From: Spyradomonas excrementavium
Lineage (GTDB): Bacteria; Cyanobacteriota; Vampirovibrionia; Gastranaerophilales; Gastranaerophilaceae
DNA: 64,000 nt
Direction: 5' to 3'
Assembly: GCA_018714005.1 (NCBI GenBank)
Contig: DVOA01000117.1
Span: forward strand, 1-64,000
Shown: in pieces, positions 27,492 through 35,636 of the stretch
Layout: every line of letters begins with the position of its first letter
How positions within the stretch are numbered: the stretch's first letter is position 1
Translations under genes and position numbers: made by a program
Notes under the pieces: model-generated
Told to the model about the DNA's origin: nothing
Seen by the model: the letters and a program-made list of their open reading frames with translations, nothing else
The model's database searches: none

Positions 27492-28544
27492 CTATCCTTC
27501 GTAAAATTCTGATATTTTTTTGTTTACTTCTGATTCAACGGCTTCTTTTGCCACTCTTACTGCGTTTTTGATTGCATAAGCTTTGCTTCTGCCGTGAGAA
27601 ATTACGGTTATGCCCTTAACCCCCAAAAGCAGCGCGCCGCCGAATTCTTCGTAATTGATTCTCTTGTAAATACGCTTCATCGCAGGTTTTGCAAGAAGTC
27701 CGATTAACATGGAGAGAAAATCTTTTTTAAATTCCTGTTTAATCATCTGGAAAAGCATTGTTGAAGAGCCCTCAATAGCTTTTAAGGCAACGTTTCCGAC
27801 GAATCCGTCGCAAACAACAACATCGCAGTTGCCCGAGAAGAACTCTTTGCCCTCAATGTTTCCGATAAAGTTCAATTTGTCCTGATTTTCTTCAAAAAGC
27901 TTGTAAGTAGCCTGCGCAAGCTCGTTGCCTTTTCCGGCTTCTTCGCCGATATTGAGAATTCCGATTCTCGGGTTTTCATTTCCGAAAACGCCTCTGGAAA
28001 AAGCCTCGCCCATTACCGCAAACTGGTAAAGCATATCGGGCGTACAATTGCTGTTAGCGCCGGAATCGATAAGAATAACGGGATTTTTCATTGTCGGAAG
28101 CGTTGTGGCAATCGCAGGTCTTTCAATACCCTGAATTCTGCCCAAACCGAACAAACTTGCGGCCATAGCAGCGCCTGTGGAACCTGCGGCAACAACAGCC
28201 TGTGAACTGCCGTTAGCAACTGCGCTTACAGCGAGAACAATTGAAGATTTTTTCTTTTTACGGATTGCCTGTCCGGGCGCCTAGCCCATTTCGATTACTT
28301 CTTCGGCATGGGTGATTTTTATGTCGAGTTTGTCAACATTTACTCTGATTCTTCTGTAAGGAACATTGGGGCTTGTGCATCTAATGCCGTATCTTTTAAT
28401 GTTTTCAAGCTCATGTTCAATCTGATCCTGTTTCCCAACCAGCTCTATTGCAACATCATATTCCTGAGCAGCCCAAACAGCACCTGCAACAATCTCTTTC
28501 GGTGCGTGGTCTCCGCCCATTGCGTCAATAGCGATCCTCGTCAT
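27492..28544 (-). pseudogene. plsX: Phosphate acyltransferase PlsX, interrupted by in-frame TAG
   Basis: PlsX makes acyl-phosphate from acyl-ACP for phospholipid synthesis. The N-part (28544-28281, 87 aa) starts MTRIAIDAMGGDHAP. It ends at a TAG codon (28281-28283) after EVIEMG. The frame then continues without any shift: APGQAIRKKKKSSIVLAVSA, through a part with GSTGAAMA, to the stop at 27492. Total length is 350 codons, normal for PlsX. The interruption is therefore a single codon, such as GAG changed to TAG. The possibilities are a real nonsense mutation, a sequencing error or suppression. TAG ends many other genes here, so it is not generally reassigned. The rest of the gene shows no decay. 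Confidence 0.88.
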
Positions 28545-28649
28545 ACTTCTTTCATTCTCCCTAAGTATTTTTCAGTCAATCTCCGTTTCCATCAGGAGAT
28601 GCCGGGCGGCGGGAGCGTTTTTTGCTCCCTTTCGTCCAACAATACTTAC

Positions 28650-29012
28650 TTACTCCGCTTTATCTTCAGAAGCTTCTTCTGCCGGAGCTTCTACAGTTTC
28701 TTCAGCTTTAACTTCTTCAACTGTTTCTTCAACTTTTACCTCTTCAGCGGGAGCTTCTGCTTTTTTAGCTTTTTTTGCAGGAGCTTTTTTAGCTTTAGCA
28801 GGTTTTTTAGCTTCTTCAACTGTTTCTACAAAGCCTTCTGCTTTTCTGGAAACAACTTTGCCTTTGTACTGGCCGCAAGCCGTGCAAACAGTGTGTGTCA
28901 AAACTAATTCGCCGCAATTAGGGCAGGTAGTAGTTTCAGGAACTGTTGCTTTCCAGTTAGATCTTCTGTGTCCTTGTGCTGATGCACCTGTACGTTTCTT
29001 TGGTACTGCCAT
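28650..29012 (-). CDS. rpmF: 50S ribosomal protein L32 with long acidic/lysine-rich extension
   Basis: 120 aa, about twice the usual length. Residues 1-60 are ordinary L32 (MAVPKKRTGASAQGHRRSNW, zinc site CPNC and CTAC). Residues about 61-120 are a low-complexity tail of Ala, Lys and Glu (KKAPAKKAKKAEAPAEE). The tail keeps the same frame with no ribosome site, so it is part of the protein. It follows yceD after 1 bp and precedes plsX by 105 bp, the classic yceD-rpmF-plsX order. Confidence 0.93.
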   Translation of the reverse strand: MAVPKKRTGASAQGHRRSNWKATVPETTTCPNCGELVLTHTVCTACGQYKGKVVSRKAEGFVETVEEAKKPAKAKKAPAKKAKKAEAPAEEVKVEETVEEVKAEETVEAPAEEASEDKAE

Positions 29013-29013
29013 T

Positions 29014-29508
29014 TTATTCTTCCTTCTTTATCTTCATATTTTTAAAAACGTCCAAACGGGGATCTGACTCTTCTTTGTGGGTATATTTTTCGACGAGAGC
29101 GCCCCCATTACAATTTATATCACAAACAGACGGATTTGGAATATTTAATATTACGGATTGATAAATTAAATCATCTACATCGATTTCATCCTCGCCGCAC
29201 AAATCAGTGACAAAGTCGCCGTCTTTAAGTTCGATTTCGTGAGAAGAACCGTCATTCAAGCGTCCCAGCACATAAGTTTCGTCAACGTCCGTTTCGATTT
29301 TTTGAGAAAATTCCTTCAAACATCTGTCGCAAGTCAGCTTAACATTTGCAACAATTTTGCCTTTTGCGTTAATGCAGCCGCCGAAAGCAGAAAAAACGAT
29401 TTCTGCATGAACAGGCCCATCTGTGCTGATTCCATCGACATTTTCGTCAAATTTTACAAGCAGGGCGCTGTTTTTGGCATTTTTTATGTCATCAATAGAA
29501 ATTTTCAT
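29014..29508 (-). CDS. yceD: YceD/DUF177 family protein
   Basis: 164 aa. The YceD family is linked to 23S rRNA accumulation and is nearly always next to rpmF, as here. Seen features: CDRCLKEF (first Cys pair), DLCGEDEIDVDDLIYQSVILNIP, and a final Cys pair VCDINCNG. A near-consensus promoter (29518-29546) would start transcription only about 3 bases before the ATG, and no Shine-Dalgarno is seen, so the mRNA may be leaderless. Confidence 0.9.
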   Translation of the reverse strand: MKISIDDIKNAKNSALLVKFDENVDGISTDGPVHAEIVFSAFGGCINAKGKIVANVKLTCDRCLKEFSQKIETDVDETYVLGRLNDGSSHEIELKDGDFVTDLCGEDEIDVDDLIYQSVILNIPNPSVCDINCNGGALVEKYTHKEESDPRLDVFKNMKIKKEE

Positions 29509-29517
29509 AGCTTATCT

Positions 29518-29546
29518 ATAATATTTTAGACAATATCAAAAGTCAA
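29518..29546 (-). promoter_or_regulatory. Promoter of yceD-rpmF-plsX-fab operon
   Basis: Minus-strand TTGACT (29541-29546), 17-base spacer, TATTAT (29518-29523). The predicted start is about 29511, directly before the yceD ATG. Confidence 0.7.
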
Positions 29547-29573
29547 AACCCGCACACCCCTTTTTATTAAAAT

Positions 29574-29602
29574 TTTACAACCCGCATTGAATACGGTAAA
29601 AT
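29574..29602 (+). promoter_or_regulatory. Promoter of ArsB/NhaD-type transporter
   Basis: TTTACA (29574-29579), 17-base spacer, TAAAAT (29597-29602). GAGAGGA lies seven to eight bases before the ATG at 29631. It is divergent from the yceD promoter. Confidence 0.8.
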
Positions 29603-29630
29603 CGGTTTAGAGAATTGAGAGGATTTTATT

Positions 29631-30953
29631 ATGGAAAATATCTTCGCCTGGGTTCATGCCAATGCACTGGCTGTTTCCACAGTGATTTTGATAGTTGCTT
29701 ATGTATTTATTGCGCTGGAAAAAATATCCAAAGTTACGGTCGCAATGATTGGTGCGGTTTTTACGCTTTTTCTGGGCTTGCTCGCGCAGCACAAAGGTCA
29801 TGGGCCTATTGACCCGAATTATTTTATAAATTTTGTTGATTTTAACGTAATTATTCTTCTCATTAGCATGATGATAATTGTAAACATCGCAAACAAGAGC
29901 GGAATTTTCAGCTGGATAGCGAACGGGCTTTTGAAAAAAACAAAAGGTCATCCGGTTGCGATTTTGTGGGTTCTGGGGATTTTTACGGCGGTTGCGTCTG
30001 CGTTTTTGGACAATGTAACCACTGTTATTCTTGTAATGCCGATTACTTTCCTTGTTGCAAAGAAATTGGACATAAACGCGGTTCCTTTTTTGATAATGGA
30101 AATTCTCATGTCCAATATCGGCGGAACAGCGACGCTAATTGGCGATCCGCCGAACATAATCATCGGCAGCAAGGCAGGATTTTCATTTTTGACGTTTTTA
30201 CAGGAGCTGACGGGCATTGTTGCGATTATTTTTGTTGTAAATATGACTATTTTGTATTTTTGTTTTAGAAAACAGCTCGCTGCCGACCCGAAAAAAATGG
30301 AAGCAATAGAACATCTGGACAATTCAAATACAATTGCGGACAAAAAGCTTGCGCTGCGTTCTTCAATCGTGCTCGGACTGGTGGTTCTGGGCTTTATTAC
30401 GCATGATTTGACAAATATTGAGTCATATCTTGTTGCGCTTGCGGGAGCGGCGTTTCTTTTGATATTTGAGCAGCCGAAAACAATTCTGCGCAGCGTTGAA
30501 TGGAACACAATTTTCTTTTTCATCGGGCTTTTCATCATCATCGGCGGTTTTGAGGCAGCCGGCGGCATAAAAGTCATGGCAGACTGGATTCTCAATGTCA
30601 CGAGCGGCTCGGAATCAGCTGCGGCAATGCTTATTTTGTGGGCGTCGGGCATTTTGTCGGGCGTTGTAGATAATATTCCTTACACAGCAACGATGGCGCC
30701 GATGATTTACCAGATTCAGCTTGTTGAGGGGGCGGCTTACGCACATCCATTGTGGTGGTGTTTATCTTTAGGCGCGTGCCTCGGCGGAAACCTTACGATT
30801 ATCGGAGCTGCGGCAAATGTTATCGTTTCGGAAACAGCTGACGCGCACAATTATCCGATTTCGTTCATGAGGTTTTTGAAATACGGCGCCGGAGTTACTT
30901 TTGTATCGCTGGTTTTGAGTTCGGTTTATATTTATGTGAGATTTTTGCATTAG
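29631..30953 (+). CDS. ArsB/NhaD family ion transporter
   Basis: 440 aa with about 11-12 hydrophobic segments, an inner-membrane carrier of the ion transporter superfamily. The diagnostic segment SNIGGTATLIGDPPNIIIGS (about 160-180) and its second-half counterpart GVVDNIPYTATMAP match NhaD, ArsB and P-protein members. These exchange Na+ for H+ or export anions. Without arsenic-resistance genes nearby, an NhaD-like Na+/H+ antiporter is the better guess. It is monocistronic. Confidence 0.88.
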   Translation: MENIFAWVHANALAVSTVILIVAYVFIALEKISKVTVAMIGAVFTLFLGLLAQHKGHGPIDPNYFINFVDFNVIILLISMMIIVNIANKSGIFSWIANGLLKKTKGHPVAILWVLGIFTAVASAFLDNVTTVILVMPITFLVAKKLDINAVPFLIMEILMSNIGGTATLIGDPPNIIIGSKAGFSFLTFLQELTGIVAIIFVVNMTILYFCFRKQLAADPKKMEAIEHLDNSNTIADKKLALRSSIVLGLVVLGFITHDLTNIESYLVALAGAAFLLIFEQPKTILRSVEWNTIFFFIGLFIIIGGFEAAGGIKVMADWILNVTSGSESAAAMLILWASGILSGVVDNIPYTATMAPMIYQIQLVEGAAYAHPLWWCLSLGACLGGNLTIIGAAANVIVSETADAHNYPISFMRFLKYGAGVTFVSLVLSSVYIYVRFLH

Positions 30954-30978
30954 AGCGGATTGGAATTGTTGGTTGGAC

Positions 30979-31102
30979 GAACCAGAAAGGAAATCCACTT
31001 TTCCGTTCCGATTCCTCCGGCTGATTCTCGGAAAAAGTGTATTTTTGAGGAGCTAAGCAGCCTCCCCCATAGTCACTGCAAAGTGGATTTCCTTTCTGGT
31101 TC
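30979..31102 (-). repeat. Variable-arm hairpin element, copy 3
   Basis: Perfect 23-bp arms at 30979-31001 and 31080-31102. Core: TCCGTTCCGATTCCTCCGGC (31002-31021) and GCCTCCCCCATAGTCACT (31060-31077). The 38-base loop is similar to that of copy 1 (shared CAAAAATACACTTT on the reverse strand). It begins 25 bp after the transporter stop. Confidence 0.9.
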
Positions 31103-31141
31103 TCAAAATTGGCAGTTGGTATGGATTTTGGGTTTCACGAA

Positions 31142-31348
31142 GTAAAAAGAGGTTGATTTTACTTTGTAGTGACTATGGGGGAGGGCTCTAAAAACTTCGT
31201 ATCAAGCTTCTAACGTCGAATGCCCGGAGGAGCGGAATCGAACGGAGCTGACCGAAGGGAACGCTCCTTGCGGAGGGCTACGCTCAGGAGCCCGCAGCGT
31301 TCGATTTCAAGACAGCGGAACGGAAAAGTGAAATCAACCTCTTTTTAC
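31142..31348 (+). repeat. Variable-arm hairpin element, copy 4, with nested insertion
   Basis: Arms at 31142-31165 and 31325-31348 pair over 24 bp with one U-G on the plus strand. The left core is GTAGTGACTATGGGGGAGG. The right core is split by about 85 bases after CCGGAGGA: GCGGAA occurs on both sides (31231-31236 and 31315-31320). The insert has its own terminal inverted repeat AATCGAACG / CGTTCGATT. Copies 3 and 4 lie 39 bp apart in opposite orientation. Confidence 0.8.
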
Positions 31349-31394
31349 CACCCCCCGCCCGATTTTATGATAAAATATCACCAAGGAGAAACCA

Positions 31395-32486
31395 ATGGCA
31401 ATATTTTCAGATGATGACCAATTAAAACCCAAAAAGCCCGAAAACAAAGCAGAAACGCACCATCTTCCCGCAAAAAGCAAGGATTTGGAGCGCGCAAGCA
31501 CGGATTTTGACAAATCTTTTGAAAATAACATCCGTCCGAAAAAGTTCGACGAATATATTGGTCAATCCGCACTGAAAGATACCCTGAAAATCTCGATAGA
31601 AGCGGCAAAAAAGAGAAAACAGCCGCTCGACCACCTGCTTTTTTACGGCCCGCCGGGGCTTGGAAAAACAACAATAGCAGGCGTAATCGCAAACGAGCTC
31701 AACACAAAAATTAAAATCACGTCAGCACCGGCGCTTGAGCGCCCGAGAGATATTATCGGGATTTTAATGTCAATGAAAGACGGCGAAATCCTGTTTATTG
31801 ACGAAATTCACCGACTTAACAAAGTTGCCGAAGAAATCCTTTATCCGGCAATGGAGGATTTTTACCTTGACATGACCACGGGAAAAGGCCAAACCGTCAA
31901 AACCCTGCGTGTTCCAATCCCAAAATTCACCCTTATAGGCGCAACAACAAAAGCCGGCGCGCTTTCAGGGCCGTTAAGGGACAGATTCGGAATCATCCAC
32001 AGGCTTCAATTTTACACAATCGATGAACTTTCCGCTGTTGTAAGCAGAACAGCCCAAATTCTCGACATAAAAATCACCCCTGACGGCGCAAAAACGATTG
32101 CCTCACGCTCAAGAGGAACCCCGAGAATCGCAAACCGCCTCATAAAGCGCGCTGCCGACTTCGCGCTGGTCAGAGCAAACGGAAAAATCGACGCAAATAC
32201 CGCAACAGAAGCGCTCGACACGCTCCATATCGACAAATCCGGCCTCGACACAACCGACAGAGCAATGCTTACGCTGATAATCGAGAAATATGACGGCGGC
32301 CCCGTAGGGCTGGAAACAATTGCAGCAGCGCTCGGCGAAGATACGAAAACGATTGAAGATGTTTACGAACCATTTTTGCTGCAGGAGGGTTTTCTCCAGC
32401 GCACTCCGCGAGGAAGGCGCGTTTCGCCCGAAGGTTACAGACATCTGGGCTACAAAATCAGCCAATCCCAGCAATCGTTGTTTTAG
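31395..32486 (+). CDS. ruvB: Holliday junction branch-migration helicase RuvB
   Basis: 363 aa AAA+ motor that drives RuvA-bound Holliday junctions. Walker A is GPPGLGKTT, Walker B FIDEIHRLNK, sensor 1 GATTKAGALSGPLRDRFG, and the arginine finger lies in the RDRFG region. The C-terminal winged helix ends GRRVSPEGYRHLG. The N-terminal extension of about 45 residues (charged, LKPKKPENKAETH) is longer than usual. AAGGAG lies before the ATG. ruvA and ruvC are not adjacent. Confidence 0.97.
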   Translation: MAIFSDDDQLKPKKPENKAETHHLPAKSKDLERASTDFDKSFENNIRPKKFDEYIGQSALKDTLKISIEAAKKRKQPLDHLLFYGPPGLGKTTIAGVIANELNTKIKITSAPALERPRDIIGILMSMKDGEILFIDEIHRLNKVAEEILYPAMEDFYLDMTTGKGQTVKTLRVPIPKFTLIGATTKAGALSGPLRDRFGIIHRLQFYTIDELSAVVSRTAQILDIKITPDGAKTIASRSRGTPRIANRLIKRAADFALVRANGKIDANTATEALDTLHIDKSGLDTTDRAMLTLIIEKYDGGPVGLETIAAALGEDTKTIEDVYEPFLLQEGFLQRTPRGRRVSPEGYRHLGYKISQSQQSLF

Positions 32487-32788
32487 TTTTTTACCGTTTT
32501 TTGCAGCTTTGTTCAAATCTTCCGCAGGCAGGGGTTGCTTTTTTGCAAAAACCAAATTGCACAATCCCCATCCTCCCTCTCGCAAAGGTAAAGTTGTAAA
32601 TATATATTTTTAGGAACGTAAAAGCGGCGAAGCCCGTTCCGGTCCTAAAAATATATATTTATAACTTTACCGCCCGGGCAAAAAGCCAATTTTTCACTGA
32701 CCAGCGCCAAAACAACCTCCCCCAACTGCCGCCTTATATTAGAAAAAAGGCTAATGAAAAAAACGAACCCGATAATTAAAATTAAGGA
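32487..32788. other. Intergenic region between ruvB and CoADR-like gene, with large hairpin
   Basis: No gene is seen. A 29-bp stem (32587-32615 with 32643-32671, one G-U on the plus strand) encloses a 27-base loop containing GCGGCGAAGCC. GGAACG/CGTTCC can form an alternative inner stem. The arms are AT-rich (TATATATTTTT). There is no terminal U-run on either side, so it is not a standard terminator. Confidence 0.8.
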
Positions 32789-34162
32789 ATGAAACAGAAA
32801 ATTGTAGTCATAGGCGGAGGCGCAGCCGGCCCGAAAATAACGGCAAAGCTCCTGAGAACAACAAAATTTGAAAGTCAGGTTGATTTGTACACCGACGAAG
32901 ATATTATTTCTTACTCGGCGTGCGGAATGCCGTATTTTATTGAGGGGCTGATTGAAAATCCGGAACGACTCATCGTGCGCACCCCACAGCAGTTTGAAGA
33001 AAAGGGCGCAAACATCCATCTTAACAAAAGATGCGTAAAAATCATCCCCGAAGAAAAGAAAATCATTGTTCAGGACACAAAAACCTACGAAACCGAGTAT
33101 GTTTCTTATGACAAATTAGCCATAACCACAGGTGCGCGCCCTTTCATACCGCAAATTCAGAACATGCACCTTTCAAATGTCTTCACTCTGAGAAAACTTC
33201 AGGACGCAATCAACATAAAAAACGCATTAAAAGAATCAAAAAAAGCAGTAATCGTCGGCGGAGGCTATATCGGAATAGAAATGCTCGAAGCCTGCGCTGC
33301 AAACGGGCTCGACGTGACACTTGTTGAAAGTTCGCCTTATATTTTGCCGATTTTTGATGAAGATTTTTCAGAAAAAATCAGGGAGAAGATTCTTGAAATA
33401 ACAAAGGACAAATACAATGTAAATATTGTCACATCTGATTGCGTGGTCACTTTTCAGGGCGAAGACAGGGTTCGGAAAGTTATAACGTCTTCGGGAAATA
33501 TTTTCGACGCAGATATGGTAATTGTGGCCGCAGGAGTAGTGCCGAACACGGAAATCGCAAGAGATGCGGGGATTGAACTCGGCGTAAACAGCGCAATCCG
33601 CGTAAACAACCGCATGGAAACCTCAATAAAAGATATTTATGCGGCAGGGGATTGCATTGAAAATTTTCATGTTGTTTCCAGACGCCATGTATGGGTTCCC
33701 CTCGGGTCTTCCGCAAATAAAGAGGGCCGCTGCGCAGCAATCAATATTGCAAACGAATATGACGCTTTTCCGGGGATTCTCGGCTCCTCTGTGACGAAAT
33801 TTATGAAATTAACAATGTCTTTTACCGGCTTAAACGAACGGGACGCGCAAAAATACGGGTTTGAGCCGGTATGCGCAACGGTTTCGCAAAAAGACCGCGC
33901 AGGCTACATGCCCGAAGCGCAGGCAATTACCCTAAAACTCGTTGCCGACCGCAGAACCGAGAAAATTCTCGGCGCGCAGGCAATCGGCGAGGGCGACGCG
34001 GACAAAAGGATTAACACGGTTGCGTCAGCAATCACCGCAAATCTGAAAGTAGGGGATTTGTTCAATCTGGACATGACCTACGCACCGCCGTTTTCAACCG
34101 CTGTTGACGCGCTTCTTTCTGCGGCAATGATTATTTATAATGATTTGCACAAATGCCCGTAA
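32789..34162 (+). CDS. CoA-disulfide reductase / NADH oxidase family flavoprotein
   Basis: 457 aa FAD- and NAD(P)H-binding oxidoreductase. N-terminal FAD motif VVIGGGAAGPKIT, NAD motif AVIVGGGYIGIEML (about 152-165), second FAD motif IYAAGDCIE, and a C-terminal dimerisation domain. The single redox cysteine Cys45 (SYSACGMPY) is the hallmark of the CoADR/Nox/Npx group, which reduces CoA disulfide, O2 or peroxide. Which substrate applies cannot be told from sequence. It is probably part of redox or oxygen defence in an anaerobe. It is monocistronic, with a ribosome site AAGGA. Confidence 0.9.
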   Translation: MKQKIVVIGGGAAGPKITAKLLRTTKFESQVDLYTDEDIISYSACGMPYFIEGLIENPERLIVRTPQQFEEKGANIHLNKRCVKIIPEEKKIIVQDTKTYETEYVSYDKLAITTGARPFIPQIQNMHLSNVFTLRKLQDAINIKNALKESKKAVIVGGGYIGIEMLEACAANGLDVTLVESSPYILPIFDEDFSEKIREKILEITKDKYNVNIVTSDCVVTFQGEDRVRKVITSSGNIFDADMVIVAAGVVPNTEIARDAGIELGVNSAIRVNNRMETSIKDIYAAGDCIENFHVVSRRHVWVPLGSSANKEGRCAAINIANEYDAFPGILGSSVTKFMKLTMSFTGLNERDAQKYGFEPVCATVSQKDRAGYMPEAQAITLKLVADRRTEKILGAQAIGEGDADKRINTVASAITANLKVGDLFNLDMTYAPPFSTAVDALLSAAMIIYNDLHKCP

Positions 34163-34216
34163 TTGCAGTTTCATAGCTTATTAGCAACTTTTTTCTTAAG
34201 CTATATTTTTTGCGTT

Positions 34217-35074
34217 CTAAATTTTATTGAATTTTCCTTTGTAGCGGGGGGTTTCATTCAGGAGTTTTTTCATTTTCGTTTCGTTTTCAAAAGAAGTTGG
34301 AATCCACTTATGTTTCAACCGGTTCAAAGTGCCGTCCTTTCTGAAAGAAAGAAGAATTGTATCAATATCATTCTTCAAACTGTCCGAAGACGAATCTTTT
34401 CTGAACGCAATTGCGTAATATTCGTTAGTGTAGCGCTGGGGCAGGATTTTGAACGCATTGTTATCCAGAGTGAACCCCACAAGCAGCGCTTCATCAGCGG
34501 TCATGGCCTCAGCCTGCTTGTTTTGGAGCGCTTTAAAGCCGTCTTCATAGGTGCGATATCCCTGAACAATCGCTTCCGGCGCAAAATAGCGCAGATTTTT
34601 TTCACCGGTTGTATTTAAGACGGTTATGACCTTTTTGTCGTTTAATTCGCCTATAGAGCGGATGGAGCTGGTTTTTCTGACCATAACAGCCTGACCTGTT
34701 GTGTAATAAGGCACCGAAAACTTAACAATATTATTTCTTTGCGGCGTAACGGTCATCGTCGCAATCAGCATGTCAACTTCGCCCGAATTCAGCCTGGAAA
34801 TACGATTGTGCTGGTTCACCTGCTTAAAAGAAACCTTTTTTTCGTTCCCGAGCAGCTGTTTTGCAATCAAATGCGCCAGTTCAATGTCATAACCCTGAAG
34901 TTTTCCCTTTTCATCAACGTAGCCAAAGGGTTTTGAGTCATATTTTACCCCTACGATAAGCCGTCCGCGTTCTTTTATTGCCGTGAGCTGGTCATTTTCT
35001 TTTTTAATATTTTTACAGCCGGCAAATACCGTCAAACCGAGCATTATAAAACATATTAGCGCTTTTTTGAACAT
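34217..35074 (-). CDS. Amino-acid ABC transporter substrate-binding lipoprotein
   Basis: 285 aa. Lipoprotein signal with lipobox LTVFAGC, then a family-3 solute-binding domain: RLIVGVKYDSKPFGYVDEKGKLQGYDIELA, GEVDMLIATMTVTPQR, and EAMTADEALLVGF. It binds polar amino acids such as glutamine or glutamate at the outer face of the inner membrane. I set the start at 35074 (MFKKALI) because AAGGA lies eight bases upstream. No permease or ATPase lies beside it. spmB ends 26 bp upstream on the same strand. Confidence 0.9.
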   Translation of the reverse strand: MFKKALICFIMLGLTVFAGCKNIKKENDQLTAIKERGRLIVGVKYDSKPFGYVDEKGKLQGYDIELAHLIAKQLLGNEKKVSFKQVNQHNRISRLNSGEVDMLIATMTVTPQRNNIVKFSVPYYTTGQAVMVRKTSSIRSIGELNDKKVITVLNTTGEKNLRYFAPEAIVQGYRTYEDGFKALQNKQAEAMTADEALLVGFTLDNNAFKILPQRYTNEYYAIAFRKDSSSDSLKNDIDTILLSFRKDGTLNRLKHKWIPTSFENETKMKKLLNETPRYKGKFNKI

Positions 35075-35099
35075 CGTTTTTTCCTTTTGCACCATTATT

Positions 35100-35636
35100 T
35101 CACAAAAACAGCCATCTTGAAACGGTTATTGCCGCAATTATCCCCGCGCAATCCGCCAGAATCCCCGTCAGAAGCGCATGTCTGAACTTTTTTATCCCCA
35201 CAGAGCCAAAATATACCGCCAGAACGTAAAAAGTCGTTTCCGAGCTGCCGACCATCACCGCGGCAAGCTTTGCAGGGTAAGAATCCGGCCCGAAATTATG
35301 AACAATATCGGACAACAACCCCAAAACCGCGCTCCCCGACAGCGAACGAACAACCATCACCGGCAAAATATCCGCAGGAATTTTCAGCATTTCAAAAATG
35401 CCCGAAAAAGCGCCCTGCACAAGCTCAATCGCCCCTGACGCGCGCAGCATTGAAACAGCAACAATAATCGCCACAAGATATGGCAAAATATTCATCGAAA
35501 CCCTGAGCCCGTCCTTTGCTCCATCCACAAAAACCTCGTAAACAGGCACTTTTTTGACCAATCCCCAGATTAAAACAATCAAAATTATTGCAGGAATCAT
35601 CCAGACAGAAATCAGGTTAATCGCGGTTTTCAGCAT
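35100..35636 (-). CDS. spmB: Spore maturation protein B-like (Gate domain)
   Basis: 178 aa membrane protein of the nucleoside-recognition (Gate) family, about four to five hydrophobic segments, with ASGAIELVQGAFSGIFE and VMVGSSETTFYVLAVYFG typical of SpmB. It overlaps spmA by 7 bp, so both are translated as a pair. In Bacillus, SpmA/B affect spore core dehydration, but the pair is widespread in bacteria that do not sporulate and its role there is unknown, perhaps as a transporter. Confidence 0.9.
   Translation of the reverse strand: MLKTAINLISVWMIPAIILIVLIWGLVKKVPVYEVFVDGAKDGLRVSMNILPYLVAIIVAVSMLRASGAIELVQGAFSGIFEMLKIPADILPVMVVRSLSGSAVLGLLSDIVHNFGPDSYPAKLAAVMVGSSETTFYVLAVYFGSVGIKKFRHALLTGILADCAGIIAAITVSRWLFL

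Noticed and set aside
28281..28283. General reassignment of TAG in this genome
   Set aside because: TAG ends several intact genes here (for example those ending at 5663, 16696 and 41159), so it is an ordinary stop.
29948..30652. 234-codon minus-strand frame inside the transporter gene
   Set aside because: Antisense to a well-supported membrane protein; no start signal.
30979..31102. Hairpin elements as simple rho-independent terminators
   Set aside because: Arms of 20-24 bp with a 70-80 base conserved interior and no U-run; several genes nearby have separate normal terminators.
30960..31202. Short frames with repeated VPIPPA...SLPHSH in the hairpin elements
   Set aside because: They recur only because the DNA core is repeated; frames are interrupted and lie in hairpin arms, so they are not proteins.
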